Shown here: positions 35,783 through 44,650 of the stretch, one piece after another
Layout of the letters: each line of letters opens with the position of its first letter
Position numbering within the stretch: position 1 is the first letter of the stretch
From: Streptococcus ictaluri 707-05
Lineage (GTDB): Bacteria; Bacillota; Bacilli; Lactobacillales; Streptococcaceae
Direction: 5' to 3'
Assembly: GCF_000188015.2 (NCBI RefSeq)
Contig: NZ_AEUX02000005.1
Span: 1-64,000 of the forward strand
DNA: 64,000 nucleotides
Program-made: the position numbers and the translations under genes
Notes under the pieces: model-generated
The model's database searches: none
What the model was told of the DNA's origin: nothing
What the model saw: the letters and a program-made list of their open reading frames with translations, nothing else

Positions 35783-37372
35783 TTGACCGATTTTAAAGAT
35801 GATGAGCAAAGTGCTCAGCAACAAAAAAGTTTTAAAGAACAAATTCTAGCTGAGTTGGAAAAAGCAAATCAGATTAGAAAAGAAAAAGAAGAAGAGCTCT
35901 ATCAAAAAGAACTAGAAGCCAAAGAAGCTGCTCGCCGTACAGCTCACTTATACGCAGAGTACAAAAGACAAGAAGCTCTTCAAAAAGAAGAAGCACAGTC
36001 GCCAAATGATTTAGTAGTGGATTCTTATTTGACATCATCAGATCAGTTTTCAGATGAAAGAGTTTCTGATGAGGAGATTCTTGAAGCTGTGGTTACCCCA
36101 GCTATCATGCCTGAAGTAGCAGAGGAGTCAAAAAGATATACGCAGGATCAGCCAGACGAAGAGCTAGTAAGGCAAAGAGAAGCTGTTCTTGACGAAAGCT
36201 TTGAGGAAGGTGATTCAGTGAAAAAACGAATAAGAAAAAGACAAGAAACAGATCGAATGGCAAAGAAGATATCAACGATTTTGATTTCATCGATTATTGT
36301 TGCTCTTTTGGCTATTGGGCTTGCTGGAACTATTTATGTTTATAGCGCTATCAATCCTGTAGATAAGAGAAATAATGAATTTGTGCAAGTGGAAATTCCA
36401 TCCGGTTCGGGAAATAGGCTTATTGGACAAATTCTTCAAAAAGAAGGTTTGATTAAAAATAGCACTGTCTTTAGTTTTTACACAAAATTTAAAAACTTTA
36501 CTAATTTTCAAAGTGGATATTACAACCTTCAAAAAAGCATGAGTTTAGAGGAGATAGCTACTGCATTGCAAGAAGGTGGTACGGCTGAACCGACAAAGCT
36601 TGCAGTAGGTAAAATTTTAATTCCTGAAGGTTATACCATTAAGCAAATTGCTTCTGCCATTGAGGTGAATAGCAAAGCTCATCACAAAAAAGGACAAACG
36701 CCATTTGACTCCAAGGCCTTTCTAAAGCTTGTTTCAGATGATGGTTTTATTCAAGAAATGGTAAAAAAATACCCTCGTTTACTGTCAAATATTCCAAGTA
36801 AAGAAGTGGCAGTTTATCAATTGGAAGGTTATCTTTTCCCAGCAACTTATAATTATTACAAAGAAACTGAATTAAGAGATTTAGTGGAAGAGATGATTGC
36901 TGCAACTGATGCAAACCTTTCACCATATTACGATGCTATTGCTGCAAGCGGTAAATCAGTGAACGAAGTACTAACTTTAGCTTCACTTGTGGAAAAAGAA
37001 GGTTCGACTGATGATGATCGTCGTAGTATTGCTAGTGTCTTTTATAATCGTTTAAATAATGACCTGGCCCTGCAATCAAATATTGCAATTCTATACGCTA
37101 TGGGCAAATTAGGAGAAAAAACGACTCTAGCTGAAGATGCAGCTATTGACACAACCATTAATTCTCCTTATAATATTTATACCAACACAGGACTAATGCC
37201 TGGCCCGGTTGACAGTGCAGGAATCTCTGCTATTGAAGCAACCATTAACCCAGCTTCAACGGACTACTTATACTTTGTGGCCAATGTCCATACTGGTGAA
37301 GTCTACTATGCGAAGACATTTGAAGAGCATTCAGCAAATGTCGAAAAATATGTGAATAGTCAAATTCAGTAG
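35783..37372 (+). CDS. mltG: Endolytic murein transglycosylase MltG
   Basis: A 529-residue YceG/MltG membrane enzyme that cuts nascent glycan strands and acts with the elongasome. The N-terminal cytosolic part (1-155) is long and charged, with coiled-coil character (KANQIRKEKEEELYQKE), as in streptococci. One TM segment lies at about 160-188, then a LysM-like domain and the YceG catalytic domain with the Glu in LASLVEKEGS (about 400) and NPYNIYTNTGLMPGPV-like motif (here SPYNIYTN). The start is probably TTG 35783, eight bases after TAGGAGG; TTG 35777 is too close to the Shine-Dalgarno. A rare start codon may keep expression low. Confidence 0.92.
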   Translation: MTDFKDDEQSAQQQKSFKEQILAELEKANQIRKEKEEELYQKELEAKEAARRTAHLYAEYKRQEALQKEEAQSPNDLVVDSYLTSSDQFSDERVSDEEILEAVVTPAIMPEVAEESKRYTQDQPDEELVRQREAVLDESFEEGDSVKKRIRKRQETDRMAKKISTILISSIIVALLAIGLAGTIYVYSAINPVDKRNNEFVQVEIPSGSGNRLIGQILQKEGLIKNSTVFSFYTKFKNFTNFQSGYYNLQKSMSLEEIATALQEGGTAEPTKLAVGKILIPEGYTIKQIASAIEVNSKAHHKKGQTPFDSKAFLKLVSDDGFIQEMVKKYPRLLSNIPSKEVAVYQLEGYLFPATYNYYKETELRDLVEEMIAATDANLSPYYDAIAASGKSVNEVLTLASLVEKEGSTDDDRRSIASVFYNRLNNDLALQSNIAILYAMGKLGEKTTLAEDAAIDTTINSPYNIYTNTGLMPGPVDSAGISAIEATINPASTDYLYFVANVHTGEVYYAKTFEEHSANVEKYVNSQIQ

Positions 37373-37373
37373 A

Positions 37374-37406
37374 ACAAACATGATGCTTAGGCATCATGTT
37401 TGTGTT
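37374..37406 (+). terminator. Terminator after mltG
   Basis: AACAAACATGATGC and GCATCATGTTTGTGTT form a stem of about 13 pairs with a four-base loop. It begins at the mltG stop. The T tract is interrupted, so readthrough into greA is likely. Confidence 0.65.
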
Positions 37407-37436
37407 TCTGATTAGTAAAAAAGAAAGAGAAATATC

Positions 37437-37919
37437 ATGGCAGAAAAAACTTACCCAATGACCCTAACTGAAAAAGAGCAACTTGAAAAAGAATTAGAAG
37501 AGCTAAAATTAGTTCGACGTCCAGAAGTTGTTGAGCGCATTAAAATTGCTCGCTCTTATGGAGACCTTTCAGAGAATTCCGAATATGACGCAGCAAAGGA
37601 TGAGCAAGCTTTTGTTGAAGGGCAAATTTCAACATTAGAAACAAAAATTCGCTATGCTGAGATTATTGATAGTGATGCAGTTGCTAAAGACGAAGTGGCT
37701 ATTGGTCGAACAGTCGTTGTTCAGGAAGTTGGAACAAGTGATAAAGATACCTATCATATTGTAGGAGCTGCAGGGGCAGATATCTTTTCTGGAAAAATCT
37801 CTAATGAGAGCCCAATTGCACAAGCTTTGATTGGTAAAAAACGTGGTGATAAAGTTAAAATCGAATCACCAGCTGCTACCTATGAAGTTGAAATCATCAG
37901 TGTCGAAAAAACAAATTAA
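37437..37919 (+). CDS. greA: Transcription elongation factor GreA
   Basis: A 160-residue GreA that stimulates cleavage of backtracked RNA in RNA polymerase. The N-terminal coiled coil (residues 10-75) carries the acidic tip [15 protein letters not shown], and the C-terminal FKBP-like domain ends [25 protein letters not shown] precedes the ATG. The mltG-greA order is conserved in streptococci. Confidence 0.96.
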   Translation: MAEKTYPMTLTEKEQLEKELEELKLVRRPEVVERIKIARSYGDLSENSEYDAAKDEQAFVEGQISTLETKIRYAEIIDSDAVAKDEVAIGRTVVVQEVGTSDKDTYHIVGAAGADIFSGKISNESPIAQALIGKKRGDKVKIESPAATYEVEIISVEKTN

Positions 37920-37938
37920 TCATATAATGCTTAATGCT

Positions 37939-37986
37939 CGTCAGAAAGCAGAAGTCAAACTGACTTTTGTCTTCTGATGTTTTTTT
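37939..37986 (+). terminator. Terminator after greA
   Basis: A long imperfect stem (arms 37939-37957 and 37961-37979, most of 19 positions paired) is followed by TTTTTTT. Confidence 0.8.
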
Positions 37987-38014
37987 ATAGCTCTATTAAA
38001 CTAGAGTAATAAAG

Positions 38015-38060
38015 AAAAAATAATATCGGCTAGCTTATATGCTAGCCGATATTATTTTTT
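38015..38060. terminator. Perfect 20-bp hairpin terminator of yidC2
   Basis: AAAAAATAATATCGGCTAGC and its exact complement flank a six-base loop (TTATAT). The hairpin overlaps the yidC2 stop on the minus strand and also backs up greA termination on the plus strand. Confidence 0.92.
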
Positions 38061-38985
38061 AACGTTTGCGCTGTTTACCAGCGTTTCGGTTTGACTTGTT
38101 TTTCTTTGATGTCATAATCACTTGTGAGACAGGCTCTGAATCAGTCACATCTTTCCTAGGATTTGATGATTGATAAGCTTTAGGCGGATTTTTAGCAAAG
38201 TCTTGTTCAATTTGCTGACGCAATCGTGGCTTAATCACGTAAGTGGTGATCAATTGTTGGATAATACTAAAGAATCCACCAACAAACCAATAAAGTCCAA
38301 CACCAGCTGGAAGATTAAATGACATAAAGACCATCATAATAGGCATGGTATACATCATTGTTTTCATTTGAGCACGTTGTTCCTCTGGCATGGCTTGCAT
38401 GGATAGCCAAGATTGTACGAGATAAAGGAGTGCGATAACAGCTGTTAGTAATAAGCTACGACTGCCTAGATCAATTCCCATAAAGGTACTTGTGGCAATG
38501 CCTTTGGTATGCTGTGCTGCAAAATACATTGAAGAGAAGAAAGGCATCTGAATCAAAAGGGGAAGACACCCAATCCCACCTAATGGGTTAACACCGTTTT
38601 CACGTTGAGCAGCCATTAATGCTGTTTGAGCGGCCATTTTTTCCTCTTGAGTCGTAGCAGCTTTGATACGCTGATTAATAGGCTCAAAAACAGGCTTTAA
38701 GAATGCCATTTTTTCAGATTGATAGCTGGCTTTCCAAGACTGGTAGAGTCCTAATGGCAAAATGATTGTTCTAACGATGATGGTAACGATAATGATAGCA
38801 ACACCATATCCTAGCCCAACATTATTAGCGAAGTAATCAATGAAGTACGACATTGGTTTTCCGAGGTAGTCCCAGATAAAACCTTTAGGATTTCCATGAG
38901 AATCTCGTCCAACACAACCTGTCAGGGTGAAGAGAATTGACAAAGCAAGCCCTGAAAAGAGAATGCGATTTAATTTTAGTTTCAA
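38059..38985 (-). CDS. yidC2: Membrane protein insertase YidC2 (Oxa1 family)
   Basis: A 308-residue YidC/OxaA insertase with a lipoprotein signal (LTGC lipobox, Cys at residue 24) and five membrane helices. The conserved core includes [16 protein letters not shown] and [18 protein letters not shown]. The basic C-terminal tail ([15 protein letters not shown]) matches the YidC2 type, whose tail binds ribosomes. Streptococcal yidC2 affects acid tolerance and co-translational insertion. In related genomes acyP lies just upstream on the same strand; here an IS element separates the two. Confidence 0.93.
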   Translation of the reverse strand: MKLKLNRILFSGLALSILFTLTGCVGRDSHGNPKGFIWDYLGKPMSYFIDYFANNVGLGYGVAIIIVTIIVRTIILPLGLYQSWKASYQSEKMAFLKPVFEPINQRIKAATTQEEKMAAQTALMAAQRENGVNPLGGIGCLPLLIQMPFFSSMYFAAQHTKGIATSTFMGIDLGSRSLLLTAVIALLYLVQSWLSMQAMPEEQRAQMKTMMYTMPIMMVFMSFNLPAGVGLYWFVGGFFSIIQQLITTYVIKPRLRQQIEQDFAKNPPKAYQSSNPRKDVTDSEPVSQVIMTSKKNKSNRNAGKQRKR

Positions 38986-39036
38986 TGTAAATTTCCTTTA
39001 ATTTTTAATATACTTACCTATTTTACTGTTTTTTTC

Positions 39037-39049
39037 AGAAAATAACAAT
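39037..39049. repeat. 13-bp direct repeat at the left edge of IS copy 2
   Basis: AGAAAATAACAAT occurs here and again at 40214-40226, bordering the IS1239-like element at equal distance from both inverted repeats. It looks like a duplicated target, though longer than the 2-3 bp usual for the IS30 family. Confidence 0.8.
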
Positions 39050-40213
39050 CCCGCGTTGTAAAATGAAGTGCAACAAAAAAGACATGTTCGTCTGATATAC
39101 TAGAATTCCCCAATTCAGTATGGAAAGCAGATGAACATGTCCAACATTAATTCTACCAGAAAATCATCCTATTCTCATCTTTCAGCCACAGAACGGGGTG
39201 AAATTGCTGCTTATCTTAAAATGGGAAAGAAACCCGCTGAGATTGCTCGACTCTTGGGTCGTCACCGTTCTACAATCTGCCGAGAAATAAAACGTGGTTC
39301 AGTAGAACAGGTAAAGGATAAGAATGGAAAACAAACCTTCTTCAACGCCTATTTCGCTGATAGTGGGCAACGTGTCTATGAAACCAATCGTCAAAAGAGT
39401 TCTTATCTCAAGTTGAATGACTGCTCCGCTAGGTTCATTGAACAATTAGAATCTGCCTTGACGGCTAACATTCGTCTCCATAGTGTGGATAGTTTTGTTC
39501 AGACTTACAAAGTGAACCATCCTGAAGAAGTCGTCCCCTCTACCAAAACGATTTATCGTTATATCAAAGAGGGGGTATCAGCTATTAAACCAATCGATTT
39601 GCCTAAGATGGTTAGTATCAGAAAACGTTCTAAGAAAGTCATGAAGACGAATAAGAAGACTTTAGGTAAATCTATCGAAGAACGTCCAGAATATATTAAT
39701 GATCGTTCTGAATTTGGGCATTAGGAGATTGATTTGGTTCTCGGCAAGAAAACCAAAGGTGAAGCTGTTATGTTGACTTTGGTAGAGCGCCAGACACGCT
39801 ATGCACTAGGAGTTAAGCTGGAAGACAAGCAGTCCCAAACCATTAACCGTGCTGTCACGCATCTCATCAGTCAGTATCCTATTGCATCCATCACAGCGGA
39901 TAATGGTTCTGAGTTTAGTTTACTCTCAAACTTAGAAGCTGTTGAAGTTTACTTTGCACATCCCTATTCTTCACATGAGAGAGGAACAAACGAGAACTTC
40001 AATGGCCTCCTCAGAGAATATGTCCCTAAAGGAGTCTCACTTAATCCACTAACCTCTGAAGAACTTGACAATTATATTACTGCCATCAATGAGCGCCCAA
40101 GACGACTTCTTCAATATCAATCCTCAAAATTCCTGTTTGAGCTATCCCGAACAGCTTAACATCTGGAACTCTAGTTATCTATGAACTGGTTGCACTTGAC
40201 TTGACAACTTGCG
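39050..40213 (+). mobile_element. IS1239-like IS30-family element, full length (copy 2)
   Basis: About 1.16 kb lies between 13-bp direct repeats. The terminal inverted repeats start at 39055 (GTTGTAAAATGAAGTGCAAC) and end at 40208 on the other side, with 17 of 20 positions matching; five further bases on each side lie inside the direct repeats. It carries one transposase gene, interrupted by a stop codon, and sits between yidC2 and acyP in the same orientation as copy 1. It could be mobilised only by an intact copy elsewhere. Confidence 0.88.
39131..40159 (+). pseudogene. IS30-family transposase with internal stop
   Basis: The full 342-codon transposase frame is present. It has an N-terminal helix-turn-helix (LSATERGEIAAYLKMG, then EIARLLGRHRSTICREI) and a C-terminal DDE domain (EID, TADNGSEF, HERGTNENFNG). 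Codon 198 is TAG (39722-39724) where copy 1 has TGG for Trp, one residue before the catalytic Glu-Ile-Asp. The gene therefore makes at most a DNA-binding fragment of 197 residues. Such a fragment could compete with active transposase for the ends; this is inference. Confidence 0.9.
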
Positions 40214-40226
40214 AGAAAATAACAAT
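40214..40226. repeat. 13-bp direct repeat at the right edge of IS copy 2
   Basis: AGAAAATAACAAT, identical to 39037-39049; see the left repeat. Confidence 0.8.
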
Positions 40227-40244
40227 AGTGCTATAGTCTGATTT

Positions 40245-40523
40245 TTAGTTGGTCATTTTAAAGTCTTCAAAGTCTTCAAAACGACCTAAAGTAACATCAA
40301 CATAAGTGACTTTTGACCAATGAGAAGGTCCTTTTCGGATTTCTTGGATAAAGTTTGCTAACTTTTGAGGATTTTCTGACTGGGCTAAAATCTCAACAGT
40401 ACCGTCCTCATTATTCCACACACGCCCAAAAATATCTCCCATTTTTTGTGCTAAGGAGTAGGTAGCATAACGAAAACCAACCCCTTGGACGCGACCAGAG
40501 ACAATTAAACGTACTTTTTTCAT
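40245..40523 (-). CDS. acyP: Acylphosphatase
   Basis: A 92-residue acylphosphatase that hydrolyses carboxyl-phosphate bonds such as acetyl phosphate. The active-site loop GRVQGVGFRYAT carries the phosphate-binding Arg, and the catalytic Asn is in VWNNEDGTVEI. I start at 40523, six to seven bases after AAAGGAGG on the minus strand, rather than the ATG at 40544. It was probably co-transcribed with yidC2, but the IS element now lies between them and may cut expression. Confidence 0.93.
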   Translation of the reverse strand: MKKVRLIVSGRVQGVGFRYATYSLAQKMGDIFGRVWNNEDGTVEILAQSENPQKLANFIQEIRKGPSHWSKVTYVDVTLGRFEDFEDFKMTN

Positions 40524-41121
40524 CGCTAACCTCCTTTTATTCATTATAACATATGTGCTTGATAAAGCAGGGAAAAGGCTTGCTAAACAAAAATTGTTGT
40601 ATTACAATAAAAATACAAATGTAACATAAATAACTTATTTAAGGAGAAAGTAATGATAAAAATAATTAAAAAACTCTTGCTTGTCGTACCACTTTTCTTA
40701 TTAGTGGCTTGTTCCAACGATGAAAGTATTTCTAAAAACCCAGGTTTAGCAGCTGGTGATCAAGTGCCAAATGTAACTTTGCGAAATCAAGAAGGAGACG
40801 ATATGCCTCTTTCTGATTTTAAAGGAAAAAAAGTCTATATTAATGTCTGGGCAAGTTGGTGTGGTCCTTGTCGACATGAAATGCCTGATTTAGAAAAGGT
40901 TTATCAAGAGGTTAAAGACCAAAAAGATTTAGTCTTTATCTCTTTAACTTCACCTGGAGATAAGGCATTTAATAATCAAAATCCTGCAGATCAAAGTAAA
41001 GAAACTATTTTAGAAGTTGCTAAAGAAGAGGGGATTAATTATCCTATTTACTTTGATACTAAGGATAATGCCATGAAAAGGCAACACTTTTCTGTACAAC
41101 ATTTATAAAGTGCTTTTTTCT

Positions 41122-41941
41122 TTAAGCAATTAATCTCCATGTCATGGGTGTCTGGTAGTTGAGACTGCCATGAATGCGATGGTAATTCCACCAGTGCACA
41201 TAATCTTTCGTTTTAAGGATTAATTCTTCCAGTGACTGAAAGGTTTCTTGATGAATAAATTCAATTTTGAAAGCGCGATAGGTGCTCTCAGCTACCGCAT
41301 TGTCATAGGGACAGCCTGCTTGGCTTAGAGAACGATTGATTCCAAAAGCTTACCAACATGTCATCAATCAGCTGATTATCAAACTCCTTCCCACGATCAG
41401 AATGGAAGATCTTGACCTTGGTCAGAGCGTAAGGGATGCTCTGAATCGCTTGTTTAACCAATTCGGCGGTCTTATGCCAACCAACTGACAAACCGATGAT
41501 TTCACGATTGAAGAGATCAATAATCAAGCAAACATAAGCCCAGCTATTACCGACACGAACGTAGGTTAAGTCTGTTACTAAAGCATTTAGAGGCTTTTCT
41601 TGATGAAATTGTCTGGCTAAGTGATTAGGAATAGCTGCCACATTCTTCCCTTTTGAATGTGGCTTGAAGGCTGCTTTCTGATAAACGGATACTAAGTTGA
41701 GTTTGTGCATGATGCGACGAATCCGACGACGAGACAGCTGGATGCCTTCATTTTCCAAACATTTCTTGATTTTCCTAGCCCCGTATCTGGCCTTACTTTC
41801 GAGAAAAATAGCTTTGATATTTTCTTCAAGTTCCGCTTCAGAGACTGGTTTAACAGCCTTGTAGTAATAGCTAGAACGAGGAATGTTCAACCAACGACAC
41901 ATGGCTGAAATGCTATATTTGTCTTTATTAGCAGTGATTAC
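41122..41941 (-). pseudogene. IS3-family OrfB (integrase domain), frameshifted
   Basis: The rve integrase domain of an IS150-type transposase. HTH_21 (CRWLNIPRSSYYY, then ARYGARKIKKCL) precedes the DDE core with TDLTYV and FHSDRGKEFDNQ. At 41344-41347 a run of T on this strand is one base too long, turning LVSFGINRSLS into a frame that stops within ten codons. The remaining DDE Glu region and the C-terminal QTPMTWRLIA are intact in the other frame to TAA at 41122. It would normally be made as an OrfAB fusion by -1 slippage on the A-rich stretch near 41945. Confidence 0.88.
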
Positions 41942-42228
41942 TTCTCTTTTCGTGCCATAATCACCGCCGCTTGCTTTAGGATATCTAACTGCATTTCGAG
42001 TTCTTTATTACGCTTTCGGAGTTCAATCAGTTCACGCTGCTCATCTGTAAGATTATCAATAGTTTTAAAGGAACCAGTTGTTTTAGCCTGACGTACCCAC
42101 TTATCGAAGGTTGATGGGGTTAACTCATATTCTTTGATAAGCTCACTTCGTTTCATCCCTGCATTGTGAAGGTCAACGATTTGTTGCTTAAAGTCATCGG
42201 TGAAGTGGCGACGTATTTTTCTAGACAT
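41938..42228 (-). CDS. IS3-family OrfA (helix-turn-helix)
   Basis: A 96-residue transposase N-terminal protein: HTH_Tnp_1 (RRHFTDDFKQQIVDLHNAGM, then ELTPSTFDKWVRQ) followed by a leucine-zipper helix (RELIELRKRNKELEMQLDIL) for dimerisation. It ends MARKEK and overlaps the start of orfB in the -1 frame across an A-rich stretch, the usual programmed frameshift arrangement. AGGAGAAT lies before the ATG on the minus strand. The frame is intact. Confidence 0.9.
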   Translation of the reverse strand: MSRKIRRHFTDDFKQQIVDLHNAGMKRSELIKEYELTPSTFDKWVRQAKTTGSFKTIDNLTDEQRELIELRKRNKELEMQLDILKQAAVIMARKEK

Positions 42229-42455
42229 AATATTCTCCTATTTTCTTTAGTGTAGAACACTTTATAAATTCTGTCTAGTTTAGTGTAACCTATTCACCAT
42301 GAAAGCTTTTGCTATTCGCGCTTTTCCCACTCATATTATGATTAATAGTGATGGAACTTTGGCCTCAATCCAGCCTGGAGCTATCTCCAAAGATAGCTTA
42401 AAATCAAGGCTGAAGGCTCTCAAGTAGTTTCGCTTAGGAGAAGAAAGCTCTTTTT

Positions 42456-42483
42456 TTGGGAGCTAAAGGCTTTGTGGTATAAT
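42456..42483 (+). promoter_or_regulatory. Promoter placed at the ATG of the SpoU methylase gene (leaderless)
   Basis: TTGGGA (42456-42461) and TATAAT (42478-42483) are 16 bp apart. The -10 box ends only six bases before ATG 42490, so transcription should begin at or next to the start codon. No Shine-Dalgarno is possible in such a transcript. Confidence 0.6.
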
Positions 42484-42489
42484 GATTTT

Positions 42490-43227
42490 ATGATAATTAC
42501 TTCAAAAGCAAATACACTGATAAAGCAAACCAAAAAACTGTTACAAAAAAAACACCGTAAAGACTCCTATTTAATAGAAGGTTGGCATCTTTTTGAGGAA
42601 GCTCAAAAATCCCATCAGATTTTTAAGCACATATTTGTGGTTGAACACATGGCAGATAGGGTCTCTAAATACCAATCTGTTGTTTTGGTAACAGATGAAG
42701 TTTTAAAGGAATTAACCGATTCTCCAAGCCCTCAAGGTATCGTAGCTGAAATTGCGCTTCCAGACCAGAAATTGCCAAAACACTTTCAAGGATCTTATCT
42801 GATACTAGAAGATGTGCAAGATCCTGGAAATGTCGGTACCATGATTAGAACAGCGGATGCAGCTGGATTTAAAGGCGTCTTCCTATCGGACAAGTCAGCA
42901 GATATTTATAATCAAAAAACACTCCGCTCCATGCAAGGAAGTCATTTTCATTTACCGATTTGGCGGACCAATCTTCAAGACCTTTGTCCTCTCATGCAGG
43001 CAGAAGATATCCGATTACTTGTAACAACCCTATCAAAGGACTCTGTCGATTATAGAGAATTGAGTAGGCAACCTAATTTTGCCTTGGTAATGGGGAATGA
43101 GGGAAGTGGTATAAGTGAAGAGATGGCAACTATGGCTGACAAACTGGTGCATATCAATATGCCAGGGCAGGCAGAGAGTTTGAATGTGGCTGTGGCGGCC
43201 GGAATACTCATTTTCAGCTTGATTTAA
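42490..43227 (+). CDS. SpoU-family RNA 2'-O-methyltransferase
   Basis: A 245-residue TrmH/SpoU SPOUT methyltransferase (YsgA/RlmB-like). The N-terminal substrate-binding domain (KRKDSYLIEGWHLFEEA-type sequence) is followed by the knotted domain with motif 1 LILEDVQDPGNVGTMIRTADAAG, motif 2 LVMGNEGSGIS and motif 3 HINMPGQAESLNVAVAAGI. It methylates a ribose in rRNA or tRNA; the target is not known. ATG 42490 is the conserved start (MIITSKAN). An upstream TTG at 42472 would lie inside the promoter. Confidence 0.9.
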   Translation: MIITSKANTLIKQTKKLLQKKHRKDSYLIEGWHLFEEAQKSHQIFKHIFVVEHMADRVSKYQSVVLVTDEVLKELTDSPSPQGIVAEIALPDQKLPKHFQGSYLILEDVQDPGNVGTMIRTADAAGFKGVFLSDKSADIYNQKTLRSMQGSHFHLPIWRTNLQDLCPLMQAEDIRLLVTTLSKDSVDYRELSRQPNFALVMGNEGSGISEEMATMADKLVHINMPGQAESLNVAVAAGILIFSLI

Positions 43228-43265
43228 GCTTCTATGTTATAATATGAGCACGAGGTGATTATGAT

Positions 43266-43766
43266 ATGCATTATACAGAAGATACAGAATTTATGGAACA
43301 TGTCGGTGATTTGGTTGCTCATCCTCGCTTCCAAAAGTTGCAGCACATTGTTCAGCACAACCATTCGACGCGCTTAGAGCACTCGATCAATGTTTCTTAC
43401 TCAAGTTATAAATTAGCCAAAAAATTTGGCTGGGATGCCAAGAGTACGGCTCGAGGTGGTTTGTTACATGACTTTTTCTATTACGATTGGCGTGTGACCA
43501 AGTTTAATAAAGGCCATGCTTGGGTACATCCCCGAATTGCCGTAAGAAATGCTAAAAAGCTGACCATACTCAACAAAAAAGAAGAAGATATTATTTTGAA
43601 GCATATGTGGGGAGCAACTGTTGCTTTTCCGCGCTATAAAGAAAGCTACATTGTAACCTTAGTGGACAAATATTGGGCAGTTAAAGAAGCCGCAACCCCC
43701 TTACGTCAGAAATGGACCAACCGTCGTTTCTTACGTCGCAAGACCTTACAAAGTCATAACCGTTAG
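43266..43766 (+). CDS. HD-domain hydrolase
   Basis: A 166-residue HD-superfamily phosphohydrolase. Metal ligands are in NHSTRLEHSINVSYSSY and GGLLHDFFYYDW, with a later HMWGAT histidine. The substrate is unknown; it is a conserved streptococcal protein, usually next to the SpoU methylase as here. GAGGTG lies nine bases upstream of ATG 43266; an out-of-frame ATG at 43261 is closer. A TATAAT at 43238 suggests a local promoter. Confidence 0.88.
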   Translation: MHYTEDTEFMEHVGDLVAHPRFQKLQHIVQHNHSTRLEHSINVSYSSYKLAKKFGWDAKSTARGGLLHDFFYYDWRVTKFNKGHAWVHPRIAVRNAKKLTILNKKEEDIILKHMWGATVAFPRYKESYIVTLVDKYWAVKEAATPLRQKWTNRRFLRRKTLQSHNR

Positions 43767-43781
43767 TCAAAGGAGTTTTAT

Positions 43782-44471
43782 ATGGATCAACAGGTGATTT
43801 ACACACAAACTGATACAGGATTAAATCAGTTTTTTGCTAAAATATATAGTCTGGTAGGAATGGGAATTGGATTATCGGCATTTGTTTCTTATCTTATGCT
43901 CTTTCCTTTTAGGGATAATTTGGTGTCCATCATTTATAACCATCCTATGGTTTATTATGGAGCTGCTATTGTTGAGTTGATTTTAGTCTTTGTTGCCAGT
44001 GGTGCAGCACGCAAGAACACACCTGCAGCCTTGCCTTTATTTTTAATCTATTCAGCCTTGAATGGTTTTACCTTAAGTTTTATCATTGTTGTTTATGCAC
44101 AAACAACGGTTTTTCAAGCTTTCTTATCTTCAGCGGCCCTTTTCTTTGCCATGTCTTTTATTGGAGCAAAGGTAAAAAAAGATTTGTCAGGTCTACGAAA
44201 AACCCTTTTAGCAGCTTTGATTGGAATTATTGTGGCTAGTTTGGTTAACCTCTTTTTAGCTAGTGACATGATGAGTTATGTGATTAGTCTGATTTCGGTT
44301 TTAATTTTCTCAGGCTTGATTGCTTCAGATAACCAGATGATTAAGCGTGTTTATCAGTCTACCAATGGACAAGTTGGAGATGGTTGGGCTGTAGCAATGG
44401 CACTTAGTCTTTATCTTGACTTTATTAACTTATTCATTAGCTTACTTCGTATTTTCGGACGAAATGACTAG
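43782..44471 (+). CDS. Bax inhibitor-1 (BI-1/YccA) family membrane protein
   Basis: A 229-residue membrane protein with seven hydrophobic segments. It shows the family start [24 protein letters not shown] and the C-terminal [18 protein letters not shown]. The B. subtilis homologue YetJ is a pH-sensitive calcium leak channel; the aspartates at the end of the last helices fit that type. AAAGGAG precedes the ATG. It follows the HD gene by 15 bases and ends in a terminator. Confidence 0.9.
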   Translation: MDQQVIYTQTDTGLNQFFAKIYSLVGMGIGLSAFVSYLMLFPFRDNLVSIIYNHPMVYYGAAIVELILVFVASGAARKNTPAALPLFLIYSALNGFTLSFIIVVYAQTTVFQAFLSSAALFFAMSFIGAKVKKDLSGLRKTLLAALIGIIVASLVNLFLASDMMSYVISLISVLIFSGLIASDNQMIKRVYQSTNGQVGDGWAVAMALSLYLDFINLFISLLRIFGRND

Positions 44472-44480
44472 TGATGTGAC

Positions 44481-44503
44481 AGCGAGCGAAAGCTCGCTTT
44501 TTT
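44481..44503 (+). terminator. Terminator after the BI-1 gene
   Basis: AGCGAGC and GCTCGCT around a GAAA tetraloop, followed by TTTTTT. Confidence 0.88.
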
Positions 44504-44650
44504 AGCAAGTTAATTTCAAGTGACTCGGCTAGAGTCTTCCTATTCTTTTCTTTATGAAAGAAAACCATCCGCCTTTGGTTTGCTATTTGTAAACTGCTTT
44601 GATTTTTGATATAATGAGAAGAATAAAAAACGAGGAGAAACTATTAAACT

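Larger units (their letters stand above)
41074..42296 (-). mobile_element. IS3-family (IS150-like) insertion sequence
   Basis: A 1,223-bp element with ends TG...CA. The left end (AGGCAACACTTTTCTGTACA and on to ATTTATAAAGTG) is an imperfect inverted repeat of the right end over about 34 positions. A 3-bp target duplication CCA lies at 41071-41073 and 42297-42299. It carries orfA and orfB on the minus strand, overlapping as in the IS150 group. OrfB is frameshifted, so this copy is probably not autonomous. I cannot name the exact IS. Confidence 0.9.
40653..42427 (+). pseudogene. TlpA-like thioredoxin lipoprotein split by an IS element
   Basis: The N-terminal 140 codons (40653-41073) encode a lipoprotein signal with lipobox LVAC and a TlpA/ResA thioredoxin fold with the active site WASWCGPCRHE. 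The element at 41074-42296 then interrupts it. The C-terminal part resumes at 42300 and ends at TAG 42425-42427 (AFPTHIMINSDGTLASIQPG). Removing the element and one CCA target copy restores an uninterrupted 182-residue protein across the joint (DNAMKAFAIRAFPT). The truncated product lacks the cis-Pro strand and should not fold well. Such proteins maintain reduced thiols outside the membrane, often with CcdA and MsrAB. Confidence 0.93.

Noticed and set aside
1-40213. Composite transposon formed by the two IS1239-like copies
   Set aside because: The bracketed 38 kb is core chromosome with conserved gene order and essential genes, not cargo. Both transposases are defective.
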